Shown here: one piece after another, positions 28,879 to 36,687 of the stretch | Layout: every line of letters starts with the position of its first letter | Position numbering within the stretch: the first letter of the stretch is position 1 | Assembly (NCBI RefSeq): GCF_001445575.1 | Contig: NZ_CP013200.1 | Coordinates: forward strand, 310,001-374,000 | Origin: Arthrobacter alpinus | Lineage (GTDB): Bacteria; Actinomycetota; Actinomycetes; Actinomycetales; Micrococcaceae | Direction of reading: 5' to 3' | Length of the DNA: 64,000 nt | Position numbers and translations under genes: made by a program | Notes under the pieces: generated by a model | Database searches by the model: none | What the model was told of the DNA's origin: nothing | Seen by the model: the letters and a program-made list of their open reading frames with translations, nothing else

Positions 28879-29841
28879 ATGCCTCGTATGCGAACAGCCC
28901 CGTCCCGCTTCACCACAGTGAAAGCGGCGGCGGGGCTTGCCGTTGCCGCCGGCGTGGGCGCGGTAGCCTATGGCACCTTCATTGAACGTAATTGGTTTTC
29001 CATCCGTGAGGAACGGCTGGCCATCCTGCCGCCTGGTTCGGCTCCGTTCACGGTGTTGCACCTCTCCGACATTCATTTATCCCTTGGGCAGCACAAGCGG
29101 ACCAGTTGGCTCCGCGAGCTAGCCTCGCTGGCGCCGGATCTGGTGGTCAACACCGGCGATAACCTCAGCCATCCCGAAGCCATTGCTCCGCTTTTGGACG
29201 CGCTAGGTCCGCTCATGGAATTCCCCGGAGTGTTTGTTCCGGGCTCCAACGATTACTTTGCGCCCAGCTTCAGGAACCCGTTGGCCTACTTCTCCGGCCC
29301 GTCCAAGCTGCCTTCGGAGAACCGGAAGAAACCCATTGCCCTGGACACCGAAGCCCTGCATACCGGGTTTGGCATGGGCGGCTGGGTTAACCTGACCAAC
29401 CGGGCCCAGTCCATCCCGCTCAAGGGGATCCGATTCGACTTCAGCGGCGTGGATGATCCGCACCTCAACCGGGAACGCTATGCGGGCTGGCCCCGCGGCG
29501 CTGTGGGCCAGGACAGCGCCCCGCACGTCAGGATCGCTGTGGCGCACGCCCCGTACCAGCGAGTGCTGGACCATTTCACGGCTGATGGCGCGGATCTGAT
29601 CCTGGCCGGGCATACCCATGGCGGCCAAGTCTGCGTGCCCGGATACGGTGCACTTGTCAGCAATTGCGATCTGCCCACCTGGCGCGCCAGAGGCCTCAAC
29701 GATTGGGAGTCCGGAGGACGCACGACGCCGGTCAACGTCTCCGCGGGCATCGGCACCTCCCGCACGGCCCCCTTCCGCTTCGCCTGCCGCCCTGAGGCTG
29801 TTGTCCTGACGTTGACGGCGAAAACGCTCAGCAGCACCTGA
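28879..29841 (+). CDS. Membrane-anchored metallophosphoesterase
   Basis: A 320-aa calcineurin-like phosphoesterase. An N-terminal hydrophobic helix (AAAGLAVAAGVGAVAYGTF) is followed by metal-binding blocks LHLSDIHLS, NTGDNLSHPE, GSNDYF and AVAHAPY, then LAGHTHGGQV. All ligands of the dinuclear site are present. The family includes YkuE/YaeI-type enzymes, which act on phosphodiester or UDP-lipid substrates. The true substrate is unknown. The gene follows the penicillin-binding protein by 13 bp and is probably co-transcribed, which hints at a cell-envelope role. Confidence 0.88.
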   Translation: MPRMRTAPSRFTTVKAAAGLAVAAGVGAVAYGTFIERNWFSIREERLAILPPGSAPFTVLHLSDIHLSLGQHKRTSWLRELASLAPDLVVNTGDNLSHPEAIAPLLDALGPLMEFPGVFVPGSNDYFAPSFRNPLAYFSGPSKLPSENRKKPIALDTEALHTGFGMGGWVNLTNRAQSIPLKGIRFDFSGVDDPHLNRERYAGWPRGAVGQDSAPHVRIAVAHAPYQRVLDHFTADGADLILAGHTHGGQVCVPGYGALVSNCDLPTWRARGLNDWESGGRTTPVNVSAGIGTSRTAPFRFACRPEAVVLTLTAKTLSST

Positions 29842-29965
29842 TTGCTACGCTATTTTCGCGGCCAAAGACCAGACACCCCTTCTCGATTTCGTAAACTGGC
29901 ACCCTGTCCGCTATTCTTGAGAGGTTGCTTTTCCAGACCGTCACTGGTCAGGGAAAACAATGGAT

Positions 29966-30042
29966 CGGGGTGTGGCGCAGCTTGGTAGCGCGCGTCGTTC
30001 GGGACGACGAGGCCGCAGGTTCAAATCCTGTCACCCCGACCA
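29966..30042 (+). tRNA. tRNA-Pro (anticodon CGG)
   Basis: A 77-nt cloverleaf. The acceptor stem CGGGGTG/CACCCCG is perfect, followed by discriminator A and an encoded CCA. The anticodon stem CGTCG/CGACG encloses the loop TTCGGGA, giving anticodon CGG for CCG codons. The T-arm loop is GTTCAAATC. It is not part of a tRNA cluster. The possible -10 element TATTCT lies about 50 bp upstream. Confidence 0.97.
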
Positions 30043-30045
30043 ATC

Positions 30046-30084
30046 AAAGCAGCGGTATCCAATTGGATGCCGCTGCTTTTTCTT
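30046..30084 (+). terminator. Intrinsic terminator of the tRNA-Pro gene
   Basis: AAAGCAGCGGTATCC (30046-30060) pairs with GGATGCCGCTGCTTT (30065-30079), one G-T wobble, loop AATT. A TTTTTC tract follows at the 3' side. It begins four bases after the encoded CCA. Confidence 0.9.
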
Positions 30085-30118
30085 AACTGATTTTCCCCCA
30101 ACAGCTAGGATGGAAGCC

Positions 30119-30472
30119 ATGAGCGACACACTTTCACCGTGCCCTGTATGCGACTGCGAATACACCTATGAATTGGGTGAACTTTTAGTGTGCCCAGAAT
30201 GCGCGCACGAATGGGCCCCTTCCGAAGAGGGCGAATCAGCCGCCGAGGAAGAGAGCGTTGTCAAAGACGCTGTAGGCAACGTTTTGGCCACTGGCGATAC
30301 CGTCAGCATCGTCAAGACCATGAAGGTCAAGGGCAGCCCCCAAGACTTGAAAATCGGCACCAAGGTCCGCAATATTCGTCTGATCACCCCAGTCAACGGC
30401 CATGACATCGATGCCAAGGTTGACGGATTCGGGCCCATGAAGCTCAAATCCAGCATCGTCAAAAAGGTTTGA
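30119..30472 (+). CDS. yjdM: YjdM/PhnA zinc-ribbon protein
   Basis: A 117-aa protein. The zinc ribbon CPVC...CPEC occupies about 7-30, and the C-terminal PhnA domain contains DTVSIVKTMKVKGSPQDLK and GTKVRNIRLI. E. coli YjdM (formerly PhnA) has the same length and layout; its biochemical role is unclear despite the old 'phosphonoacetate hydrolase' label. The frame is open back through the tRNA gene, so the start must be internal. ATG 30119 lies seven bases after TAGGAT (30106-30111), supporting a leaderless start. An ATG at 30110 is the alternative. Confidence 0.9.
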   Translation: MSDTLSPCPVCDCEYTYELGELLVCPECAHEWAPSEEGESAAEEESVVKDAVGNVLATGDTVSIVKTMKVKGSPQDLKIGTKVRNIRLITPVNGHDIDAKVDGFGPMKLKSSIVKKV

Positions 30473-30518
30473 TCCCTGGCCAGCCGGCAGACACTGCGCC
30501 TACAGCAAGGAACGTTGG

Positions 30519-32513
30519 GTGACTTCTTGGATTGAGGCAGTGCCAGCGTTCGCCGTAGCCCTGCTGATTCTTGCCGTGCCCGGAGCCGCTGTCTTGGCGG
30601 CGCTTCGGATCCGGGGCCTCATTGCTCTGTGCCTTGCACCGGCGGTCTCCGTCTCAGTGCTGGCCGTTAGTGCCATCGTGGCGCCATTGATCCATCTGAG
30701 CTGGGGCATCCCCGTTGTACTTCTGGGAACTGCCATCGCCGCCGGCGCCGCGTGGGCGGCACGCCGTTGTATTCCAGCACTGAACTCCATCGAGGCTGTG
30801 TCAGGACCTCGGTCTCGCGTTGGCCTCACGGCCGGAATCATCGGTGCCCTGACTGCGCTGGCGATCACCACTCTGCTGCTGATATTGGTGGCCCCCACCC
30901 CCGAGCAGTTCACTCAGGGTTACGATTCCGTGTTCCACCTCAACGCAACAGCCCACGCCGTGGAGACCGGCAATGCATCCTCCTTTGCAGTTTCCAGCTT
31001 CATTCTGCCCACCATTCAGTCCTCGTTCTACCCCGGCGCGTGGCACGGCTTGGTGAGCCTGCTGGCTATTGTGACTGGCATTAGCGTCCCTGCGGCGACT
31101 AACCTCATGTGGCTGGCTGTGGCCGGGCTTGTCTGGCCGCTCAGCGGCATGTTCCTCACACGAGTGCTCTTCGGTGCGCGCCCTCTGCTGCTGGTCAGTG
31201 CAGGCGCGCTGGCCGCAGCCTTCCCCGCCTTCCCTTGGTTGTTGTTGCAGTACGGCTCTGCGTACCCCAACGCACTTTCCAACGCCCTGGTCCCGGTGGG
31301 GATCGCTCTAGTATTGCTGATCCTCCGCCCAGCCAACCATCATGGCTTGGAGCCCGCCCAGGCGCTGACCTTGGTGATCTTGTTTCTTCCCGGCGCCATC
31401 ACGGCCCAGCCCAATGGCGTTTTCAGCGTTCTGCTGGTGCTGACTCCCCTGCTGGCCTACCTCATCTATTCGTGGCTCCGCGCAGGGTTCGGCCGTAGCC
31501 GCCGCACCGGCTGGTTGCGCATAGCGCTGTTGGTGCTCGCTGTTGGAGCCGTGGCGGGGATTTTGTCTGTACTGCCGCAAATCCGCAGCCTCTTTTCCTA
31601 CACGAGTCCGGCCTTCCTCTTCTTCCCGCTGGCACTGATCCGCAACTTCACCCATGCACCAGCACCCATCTGGTTCCCGGCCCTGGCCCTGACCGCCCTG
31701 GTCCTGGTAGGCATCCGAGCCGGGTTCCGCCGCCCGGGTCTGCGCTGGCTGCCGGCCGCCTTGGTGTTGTTGACCTTGACCTACCCTCTCTCAGCGGGCA
31801 CCAACCTCACTCCTGCCAACATTGCGATGGCCCCGTGGTGGGATAACCCGGAACGCATTGCCGCCCTCATGCCTCTGCTGGCCGTGCCACTGGCAGCCTT
31901 GGGACTCGTGCGACTCGTGGATTGGCTGGGTGCCAACGGTCGGGCCCGCAAACTTTCGCCTACTCTCTGGCAGCGCAAGGGGAAGGTGGCCGCTGCGGCG
32001 AGTCTCGCCGTCGTACTTGCCTTCAGTAATCCTGGGCTATGGCAGATGAAGGGGCAGGTGGAAATCATGTTTGAGGTCCCGCCTGAGCCCAACGGTCTGG
32101 CCCAGATTGATGCGCAGGAGCTGGCCCTGATTCACCGACTCGGCGACTACACCACTGCCGATGACGTCATTGCCAACAATCCTTACAACGGGTCGGCGCT
32201 GGCCATGGTGCTGGCAGGGCGACACATGCTGTTCCCCTACAGCTCGCAAGGGGATTTGAATTCCGACCTCTACACCTTGCGATTCTGGCTCAACCGAGTT
32301 GGCAGTGATCAAGACGTGTGCGCCGCAGCCAAACGCCAGGGCGTGAGCTACCTGCTGGATTTCGGCACCGACTACATTCCAGCCTTCAATGATCCCCGTT
32401 CGCTCTATCCCGGCATCACGCTGGCCGGGGATTCAGAGGCCTTCACCCTCGTGGCTAGTGAGGGGCACGCCAAGCTCTACAAACTCACCACATGCGGCGG
32501 CGTGAAGCTGTAG
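30519..32513 (+). CDS. Large polytopic membrane protein (DUF6541-like)
   Basis: A 664-aa integral membrane protein with about a dozen hydrophobic helices in the first 510 residues, then an extracytoplasmic domain of about 150 residues. The outer loop contains YDSVFHLNATAHAVETG, and the C-terminal domain has ANNPYNGSALAMVLAGRHMLFPY. The layout resembles GT-C type membrane glycosyltransferases or their relatives of the DUF6541 family in actinobacteria, but I cannot name a substrate. GTG 30519 has AAGGA about nine bases upstream. Expressed downstream of yjdM or alone. Confidence 0.75.
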   Translation: MTSWIEAVPAFAVALLILAVPGAAVLAALRIRGLIALCLAPAVSVSVLAVSAIVAPLIHLSWGIPVVLLGTAIAAGAAWAARRCIPALNSIEAVSGPRSRVGLTAGIIGALTALAITTLLLILVAPTPEQFTQGYDSVFHLNATAHAVETGNASSFAVSSFILPTIQSSFYPGAWHGLVSLLAIVTGISVPAATNLMWLAVAGLVWPLSGMFLTRVLFGARPLLLVSAGALAAAFPAFPWLLLQYGSAYPNALSNALVPVGIALVLLILRPANHHGLEPAQALTLVILFLPGAITAQPNGVFSVLLVLTPLLAYLIYSWLRAGFGRSRRTGWLRIALLVLAVGAVAGILSVLPQIRSLFSYTSPAFLFFPLALIRNFTHAPAPIWFPALALTALVLVGIRAGFRRPGLRWLPAALVLLTLTYPLSAGTNLTPANIAMAPWWDNPERIAALMPLLAVPLAALGLVRLVDWLGANGRARKLSPTLWQRKGKVAAAASLAVVLAFSNPGLWQMKGQVEIMFEVPPEPNGLAQIDAQELALIHRLGDYTTADDVIANNPYNGSALAMVLAGRHMLFPYSSQGDLNSDLYTLRFWLNRVGSDQDVCAAAKRQGVSYLLDFGTDYIPAFNDPRSLYPGITLAGDSEAFTLVASEGHAKLYKLTTCGGVKL

Positions 32514-32545
32514 CCGCAACACATTGTGGTATTCGACAATCTATT

Positions 32546-32560
32546 TGACAGTTTTTGTCA
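32546..32560. promoter_or_regulatory. TGACA-N5-TGTCA dyad in front of the XRE/TPR regulator
   Basis: TGACA (32546-32550) and TGTCA (32556-32560) form a perfect 5-bp inverted repeat with spacer GTTTT. The left half overlaps TTGACA, a consensus -35 box, about 90 bp before the regulator's start. It could be an autoregulatory operator. No clear -10 is visible at the ideal spacing. Confidence 0.4.
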
Positions 32561-32637
32561 TGTTTTACGGGACTATTAGGTGCCAACACAATAGAGTTGA
32601 GCCAATATCTGGTGACCGGCAAGTGAGGGAATTTTCC

Positions 32638-33879
32638 ATGGGCAGCAGTTTTGGTGACCGGCTCAAGCAGGAGCGGCTGGCACGGCATTTGACGCAGGCC
32701 GAACTGGGCGGGGATCTGTACTCCGCCAGCTATATTTCACTGCTGGAAAATGCTCATCGCGAGCCCACTGTGGACATCATCCAGCAGCTGGCGCGGCAAC
32801 TTCAACTGACGCCCTCCTCCGTTGCGGACTGGGTTGGATCCGCCACTGCGGAGGACAGTGGCGCCCTGCGGCTTTCTCTGTGTGCACAACAGTCGTGGGA
32901 CACCCGCGATTATTTGGGTGCGGCCACCAATGCGAAGGCTGCCGCCGCGCTGGCCCAAGCCAACAAGGACCAAGTGACGTGGTGGAACATGACGTTCCTG
33001 GCGACGAACTCACTTCTGCGGCATGGCGATAACTGCGAGGCAATCGCGGTGCTCCAAACGCTGCTGGATCACCCTCTCACCCTTGAAAGCGACGCACTCT
33101 CGCTACGAGCCCATCAGGTCATGGCGGCAGCAATGTTGGCACAGGGCTGCCTGCAGGAATCAATCGAACACGGAATCCTCGCTGTCAGCATCGGTTCCGG
33201 TGACAGCGCCGAAGAATTCGGCTCCTACCTCATGGCGCTGCAAACCCTCATTGGTAGCCTCACCGAAGCCGGTCGGCTCGACGAGGCATGGATCCACACC
33301 ATGGCCCTGGCCGACGCCGTCACCGATTCGACACCGGCGCAGATGGCAGGCGAAATCCACTGGGTCATCGGCAATGTAGCCTTCATCCGTCAGGACATCC
33401 GCACCGGGCTCGAACATCACGCCAAGGCCAGCAGGTTGCTCTCACCCGCCTCAGACCTCTCGCGTTGGGCTCAGTTCAACAAGGCAACGGCCTGGGTTCG
33501 GCTCATGGCAGGCGTGGTGGAGCCAGCCACGTTGCAGGCCATTGAACGCAGCGAACTGGCCCACTCGGTGGTAGGTGCAACCCCCGCAGAAACCCTTGAG
33601 GTGTCCATGCTGCGCGCCCGCTGGCACTATCTCAACAACGAACTGCCTAAAGCATTGACCTTGTTGGAGACGATCGAGGAGCAAAAGGACCAGCTCGCCC
33701 CGCACATCGCCGGAGACTCGGCGCTCCTGCTGGGAAATGCTCTGCAAGCGGCCGATCGCAACGCAGAAGCCCTCACCGCCTACTCCAACGCCCAGGCACG
33801 GTACACGCAGGCCGGCGCCTTAGACCGAGCAGCCGCGGCGCAAAACTTCCTGGCACAACTGGAACTTTCCGGCGCGTAA
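32638..33879 (+). CDS. XRE-family regulator with TPR-like repeats
   Basis: A 413-aa protein. An N-terminal helix-turn-helix (about 5-60: FGDRLKQERLARHLTQAELG, then YISLLENAHREP) is followed by about 330 residues of helical TPR-like repeats such as LAQGCLQESIEHGILAVSIG and ALTAYSNAQARYTQAGALDRA. This is the layout of signal-sensing regulators in actinobacteria and of Rgg/PlcR-type proteins. The ligand is unknown. ATG 32638 is chosen because AGGGA lies eight bases upstream and the HTH begins at once; the frame is open to 32524. It ends in a strong bidirectional terminator shared with purC. Confidence 0.87.
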   Translation: MGSSFGDRLKQERLARHLTQAELGGDLYSASYISLLENAHREPTVDIIQQLARQLQLTPSSVADWVGSATAEDSGALRLSLCAQQSWDTRDYLGAATNAKAAAALAQANKDQVTWWNMTFLATNSLLRHGDNCEAIAVLQTLLDHPLTLESDALSLRAHQVMAAAMLAQGCLQESIEHGILAVSIGSGDSAEEFGSYLMALQTLIGSLTEAGRLDEAWIHTMALADAVTDSTPAQMAGEIHWVIGNVAFIRQDIRTGLEHHAKASRLLSPASDLSRWAQFNKATAWVRLMAGVVEPATLQAIERSELAHSVVGATPAETLEVSMLRARWHYLNNELPKALTLLETIEEQKDQLAPHIAGDSALLLGNALQAADRNAEALTAYSNAQARYTQAGALDRAAAAQNFLAQLELSGA

Positions 33880-33916
33880 GGCGCAGTCGCCGTAGCAACG
33901 CCCAAGCTCTGGGGCA

Positions 33917-33946
33917 CCGGACGTGGGCGTGCCGGATGTGGGCGTG
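33917..33946. repeat. 15-bp tandem duplication
   Basis: CCGGACGTGGGCGTG (33917-33931) is followed directly by CCGGATGTGGGCGTG (33932-33946), one mismatch. It lies in the short gap before the XRE/purC terminator. Probably a replication-slippage product. Confidence 0.7.
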
Positions 33947-33965
33947 CCAGATTCAGAGCAATAAA

Positions 33966-34007
33966 AAACCTGCACAAAGTGGGATGAAGGCCACTTTGTG
34001 CAGGTTT
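33966..34007. terminator. Bidirectional terminator between XRE regulator and purC
   Basis: The 17-bp perfect stem AAACCTGCACAAAGTGG (33966-33982) and its complement (33991-34007) has an eight-base loop. It is flanked by A-rich sequence on the left and TTCTTTTT on the right, so it works as an intrinsic terminator for both convergent genes. Confidence 0.92.
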
Positions 34008-34032
34008 CTTTTTAGTCAATTTTGTCGCGGTA

Positions 34033-34953
34033 TTACACGAACGTGGTTCCCGTCAGGCGTTCAAAGGCCTCGACATACCGTGCACGGGTACGCTCCACGA
34101 CGTCGGCGGGCAGCGCCGGCGGCGGAGTGTCCGAGGCGCGGTCCCAGCCGGATGCCGGGCTGGCTAGCCAGTCCCGCACATACTGCTTGTCAAAGCTAGG
34201 CTGTGCCTGCCCCGGTGCCCAGAGCTCCGCATCCCAGAAACGGGAGGAATCCGGGGTGAGAACCTCATCGCCGAGCGTAATGACACCTGTGGCGGGATCG
34301 GTGCCGAACTCTACTTTGGTATCGGCCAAGATGATGCCGCGCTCACGGGCAATCTCCTCAGCGCGTGAGTAAATTTCCAACGTCAATGTGCGCAGCGCCT
34401 CTGCGGAGTGCTCGCCCACAGTGTCCACCATCTGCGCAAAGCTGATGTTTTCATCGTGTTCGCCAACTTCAGCCTTGGCCGACGGCGTGAAGATTGCCTC
34501 CTCCAGCCGCGATCCGTCCTCCAAGCCGGCGGGCAGCGGCAGGCTGCATACCGTCTGCGAGGCGCGGTATTCGATCAATCCTGAACCGGTGAGGTATCCG
34601 CGGGAAATGCACTCAATGGGGAACATCTCCAGCTTCTTGCAGACCATGGCCCGGCCAGCCACTGCCGCAGGAACACCGTCTTCCACCGTGGTGGCCAGCA
34701 GGTGGTTGGGCACGTTGAGCTGCTCGAACCACCACAGGCTCAGACCCGTCAAGATGCGGCCCTTGTCCGGGATTTCGGTGCTGAGAATGTGGTCAAAGGC
34801 GCTGATCCGGTCACTGGCAACAACCAGAACCACATCATTGCGCCCTGCGAACGGGCCATCCGTGGAGGCCGGCTGGTAGAGGTCTCGAACCTTGCCAGAG
34901 TAAATGTGGGTCCAGCCGGGCAGGGCGGGGGCAGCGGGAATTGCTGAAGTCAT
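34033..34953 (-). CDS. purC: SAICAR synthetase
   Basis: Phosphoribosylaminoimidazole-succinocarboxamide synthase of purine biosynthesis (CAIR + Asp + ATP). The 306-aa length is the longer form seen in actinobacteria. It has YSGKVRDLY near the start, VVASDRISAFDHIL, ISRGYLTGSG, and the C-terminal ILADTKVEFG. All conserved blocks are present. It starts 10 bp after the purD stop, so purD-purC form an operon on the minus strand. Confidence 0.97.
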   Translation of the reverse strand: MTSAIPAAPALPGWTHIYSGKVRDLYQPASTDGPFAGRNDVVLVVASDRISAFDHILSTEIPDKGRILTGLSLWWFEQLNVPNHLLATTVEDGVPAAVAGRAMVCKKLEMFPIECISRGYLTGSGLIEYRASQTVCSLPLPAGLEDGSRLEEAIFTPSAKAEVGEHDENISFAQMVDTVGEHSAEALRTLTLEIYSRAEEIARERGIILADTKVEFGTDPATGVITLGDEVLTPDSSRFWDAELWAPGQAQPSFDKQYVRDWLASPASGWDRASDTPPPALPADVVERTRARYVEAFERLTGTTFV

Positions 34954-34963
34954 GAAGAGAGTC

Positions 34964-36256
34964 CTATGCCTGTGAAGGGTTCGTGGTCACGGTGATTTCC
35001 CCGCGGGCTGCCTTGGCCGCAATATCCTTGCGGTACTGGCCGCCTTCCAATGAAATTTCTTCAATGCCGGCGTACGCCTTTTCACGGGCGTCTTCCAGAT
35101 CCACACCCAGGCCAACCACGGCGAGGACTCGCCCTCCGGCACTGACGGTATTGCCGTCGTCGTCCGTTCCCGTGCCCGCATGCAGCACGTGCACGCCGTC
35201 GAGCCGGTTGGCCTTCTTCAAGCCACGGATCTTATCGCCGGTGCGGGGAGCATCAGGATAGTTTTCGCTGGCGAGTACGACGGCGACAGCGGTCTCGGGT
35301 GCCCAGCGCAACTCATCGATTTCGTCCAGTTGGCCCTTGGCTGCCGCCATGAGGACGCCGCCCAGTGGGGTTTTCAGACGGGCCAGGACGGCCTGCGTCT
35401 CCGGGTCGCCAAAGCGGGCGTTGAACTCAATGACGCGGGTGCCGCGGCTGGTCAGTGCCAGTCCGCAGTACAGCACGCCTGTGAAAGGGGTGCCACGGTG
35501 GGCCATGGCGTCAATGGTGGGCTGAGCCACGCGGTCAATGACTTCCTGGACAAGACCGGCGGGGGCCCATTCCAGCGGCGAGTATGCGCCCATGCCGCCG
35601 GTGTTGGGGCCTTCGTCGCCGTCGAAAATGCGCTTGAAATCTTGGGCCGGGGCCAGCGGCACGACTGTGCGGCCATCGGCCAGAACAAAGAGGGAAACTT
35701 CGGGGCCATCAAGGAACTCTTCGATGACAACTGTGCCACCCACGTCAAAGCAGGACTGGGCGTGGGCCAGGGCCTCGTCGCGATCGTTGGTGACCACCAC
35801 GCCCTTGCCGGCCGCTAAGCCGTCGTCCTTGACGACATATGGTGCACCGAAAGTGTCGAGGGCATTTGCAGCTTCCTCGGCATTGACGGCAACCTTGGCC
35901 ATGGCCGTGGGAACCTGGGCTTCTGCCATCACGGTCTTCGCGAATGCCTTGGAAGCTTCAAGCTGTGCGGCTTCCTTGCTGGGTCCAAAGACCGGGATGC
36001 CCGCGGCTCGCACGGCATCAGCCACGCCTGCCGCCAAGGGAGCCTCGGGGCCCACGATCACCAGATCGCTGTCCAACTTCAGCGCCAAGGCTGCCACAGC
36101 GGCAGGATCACTGGCATTGATCTCATGGGTTGGCACGATGGCCGCGATCCCGGCATTGCCAGGTGCGGCGTGCACTTCACTGACGTTGGGGTCGCTGAGC
36201 AACGAGCGGACAATGGCATGTTCGCGGCCTCCGGGGCCAATCACTAAAACCTTCAC
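34964..36256 (-). CDS. purD: Phosphoribosylamine-glycine ligase (GAR synthetase)
   Basis: ATP-grasp enzyme of purine biosynthesis, 430 aa. It starts VKVLVIGPGGREHAI, with the glycine-rich N-domain. The ATP-grasp core has YVVKDDGLAAGKGVVV and VSLFVLADG. The C-terminal half has ARFGDPETQAVL. GTG 36256 matches the family N-terminus; the frame is open to 36355, but that extension is not homologous. TATCCT (36268-36263) ends six bases before the GTG, suggesting a leaderless mRNA. Operon with purC. Confidence 0.96.
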   Translation of the reverse strand: MKVLVIGPGGREHAIVRSLLSDPNVSEVHAAPGNAGIAAIVPTHEINASDPAAVAALALKLDSDLVIVGPEAPLAAGVADAVRAAGIPVFGPSKEAAQLEASKAFAKTVMAEAQVPTAMAKVAVNAEEAANALDTFGAPYVVKDDGLAAGKGVVVTNDRDEALAHAQSCFDVGGTVVIEEFLDGPEVSLFVLADGRTVVPLAPAQDFKRIFDGDEGPNTGGMGAYSPLEWAPAGLVQEVIDRVAQPTIDAMAHRGTPFTGVLYCGLALTSRGTRVIEFNARFGDPETQAVLARLKTPLGGVLMAAAKGQLDEIDELRWAPETAVAVVLASENYPDAPRTGDKIRGLKKANRLDGVHVLHAGTGTDDDGNTVSAGGRVLAVVGLGVDLEDAREKAYAGIEEISLEGGQYRKDIAAKAARGEITVTTNPSQA

Positions 36257-36687
36257 CCCTCTAGGATACTTTGCTTCGGTGCCGGGGCCGCATGTTGCGG
36301 GAGTTCTGTCCATACAGGGCCGGGCCACGTAGGCACGCACAGCTGCAGTCGCCATCAGAAAGCAGTCTCAGGCACCGCGAGGAGCACTTAGGAGACCACC
36401 AGTTCACCGTAACAATTCAACCGACTTTTAAGTCCAAAGGGCCGAGTATCCGCAGCGAAACACCATACACAGTCGCTCAACCGTGTCAATGGGTAGCTCT
36501 TCCAACCCCGCCAAATCAGGGGTTCACGGCAGTTTGTGAAGACCAACCGACATTTTCTTTGCGGTTAGTTAATCCACTTGATAGCTTTATCGATGGGTTG
36601 GGCTGTTCACTCACAGCAGACATTCGCGCCTTCAGGTAGCTTCAACTCATCAGGATCTTTTCATCTTCTCCAGGGGGAACCACTTAC
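36257..36687. other. 431-bp divergent regulatory region, purD / surface protease
   Basis: No gene is evident. It contains the purD -10 element at its left end and the leader of the secreted protease at its right, with the ribosome binding site AGGGGGA at about 36673. An AACCCC...GGGGTT inverted repeat lies near 36507-36530. I looked for a c-di-AMP riboswitch, common before actinobacterial wall genes, and did not find its conserved blocks. Confidence 0.5.

Noticed and set aside
36507..36687. c-di-AMP (ydaO) riboswitch before the surface protease
   Set aside because: GGGGGAACCA near 36675 recalls one conserved block, but the other blocks are absent and this stretch is the ribosome binding site.
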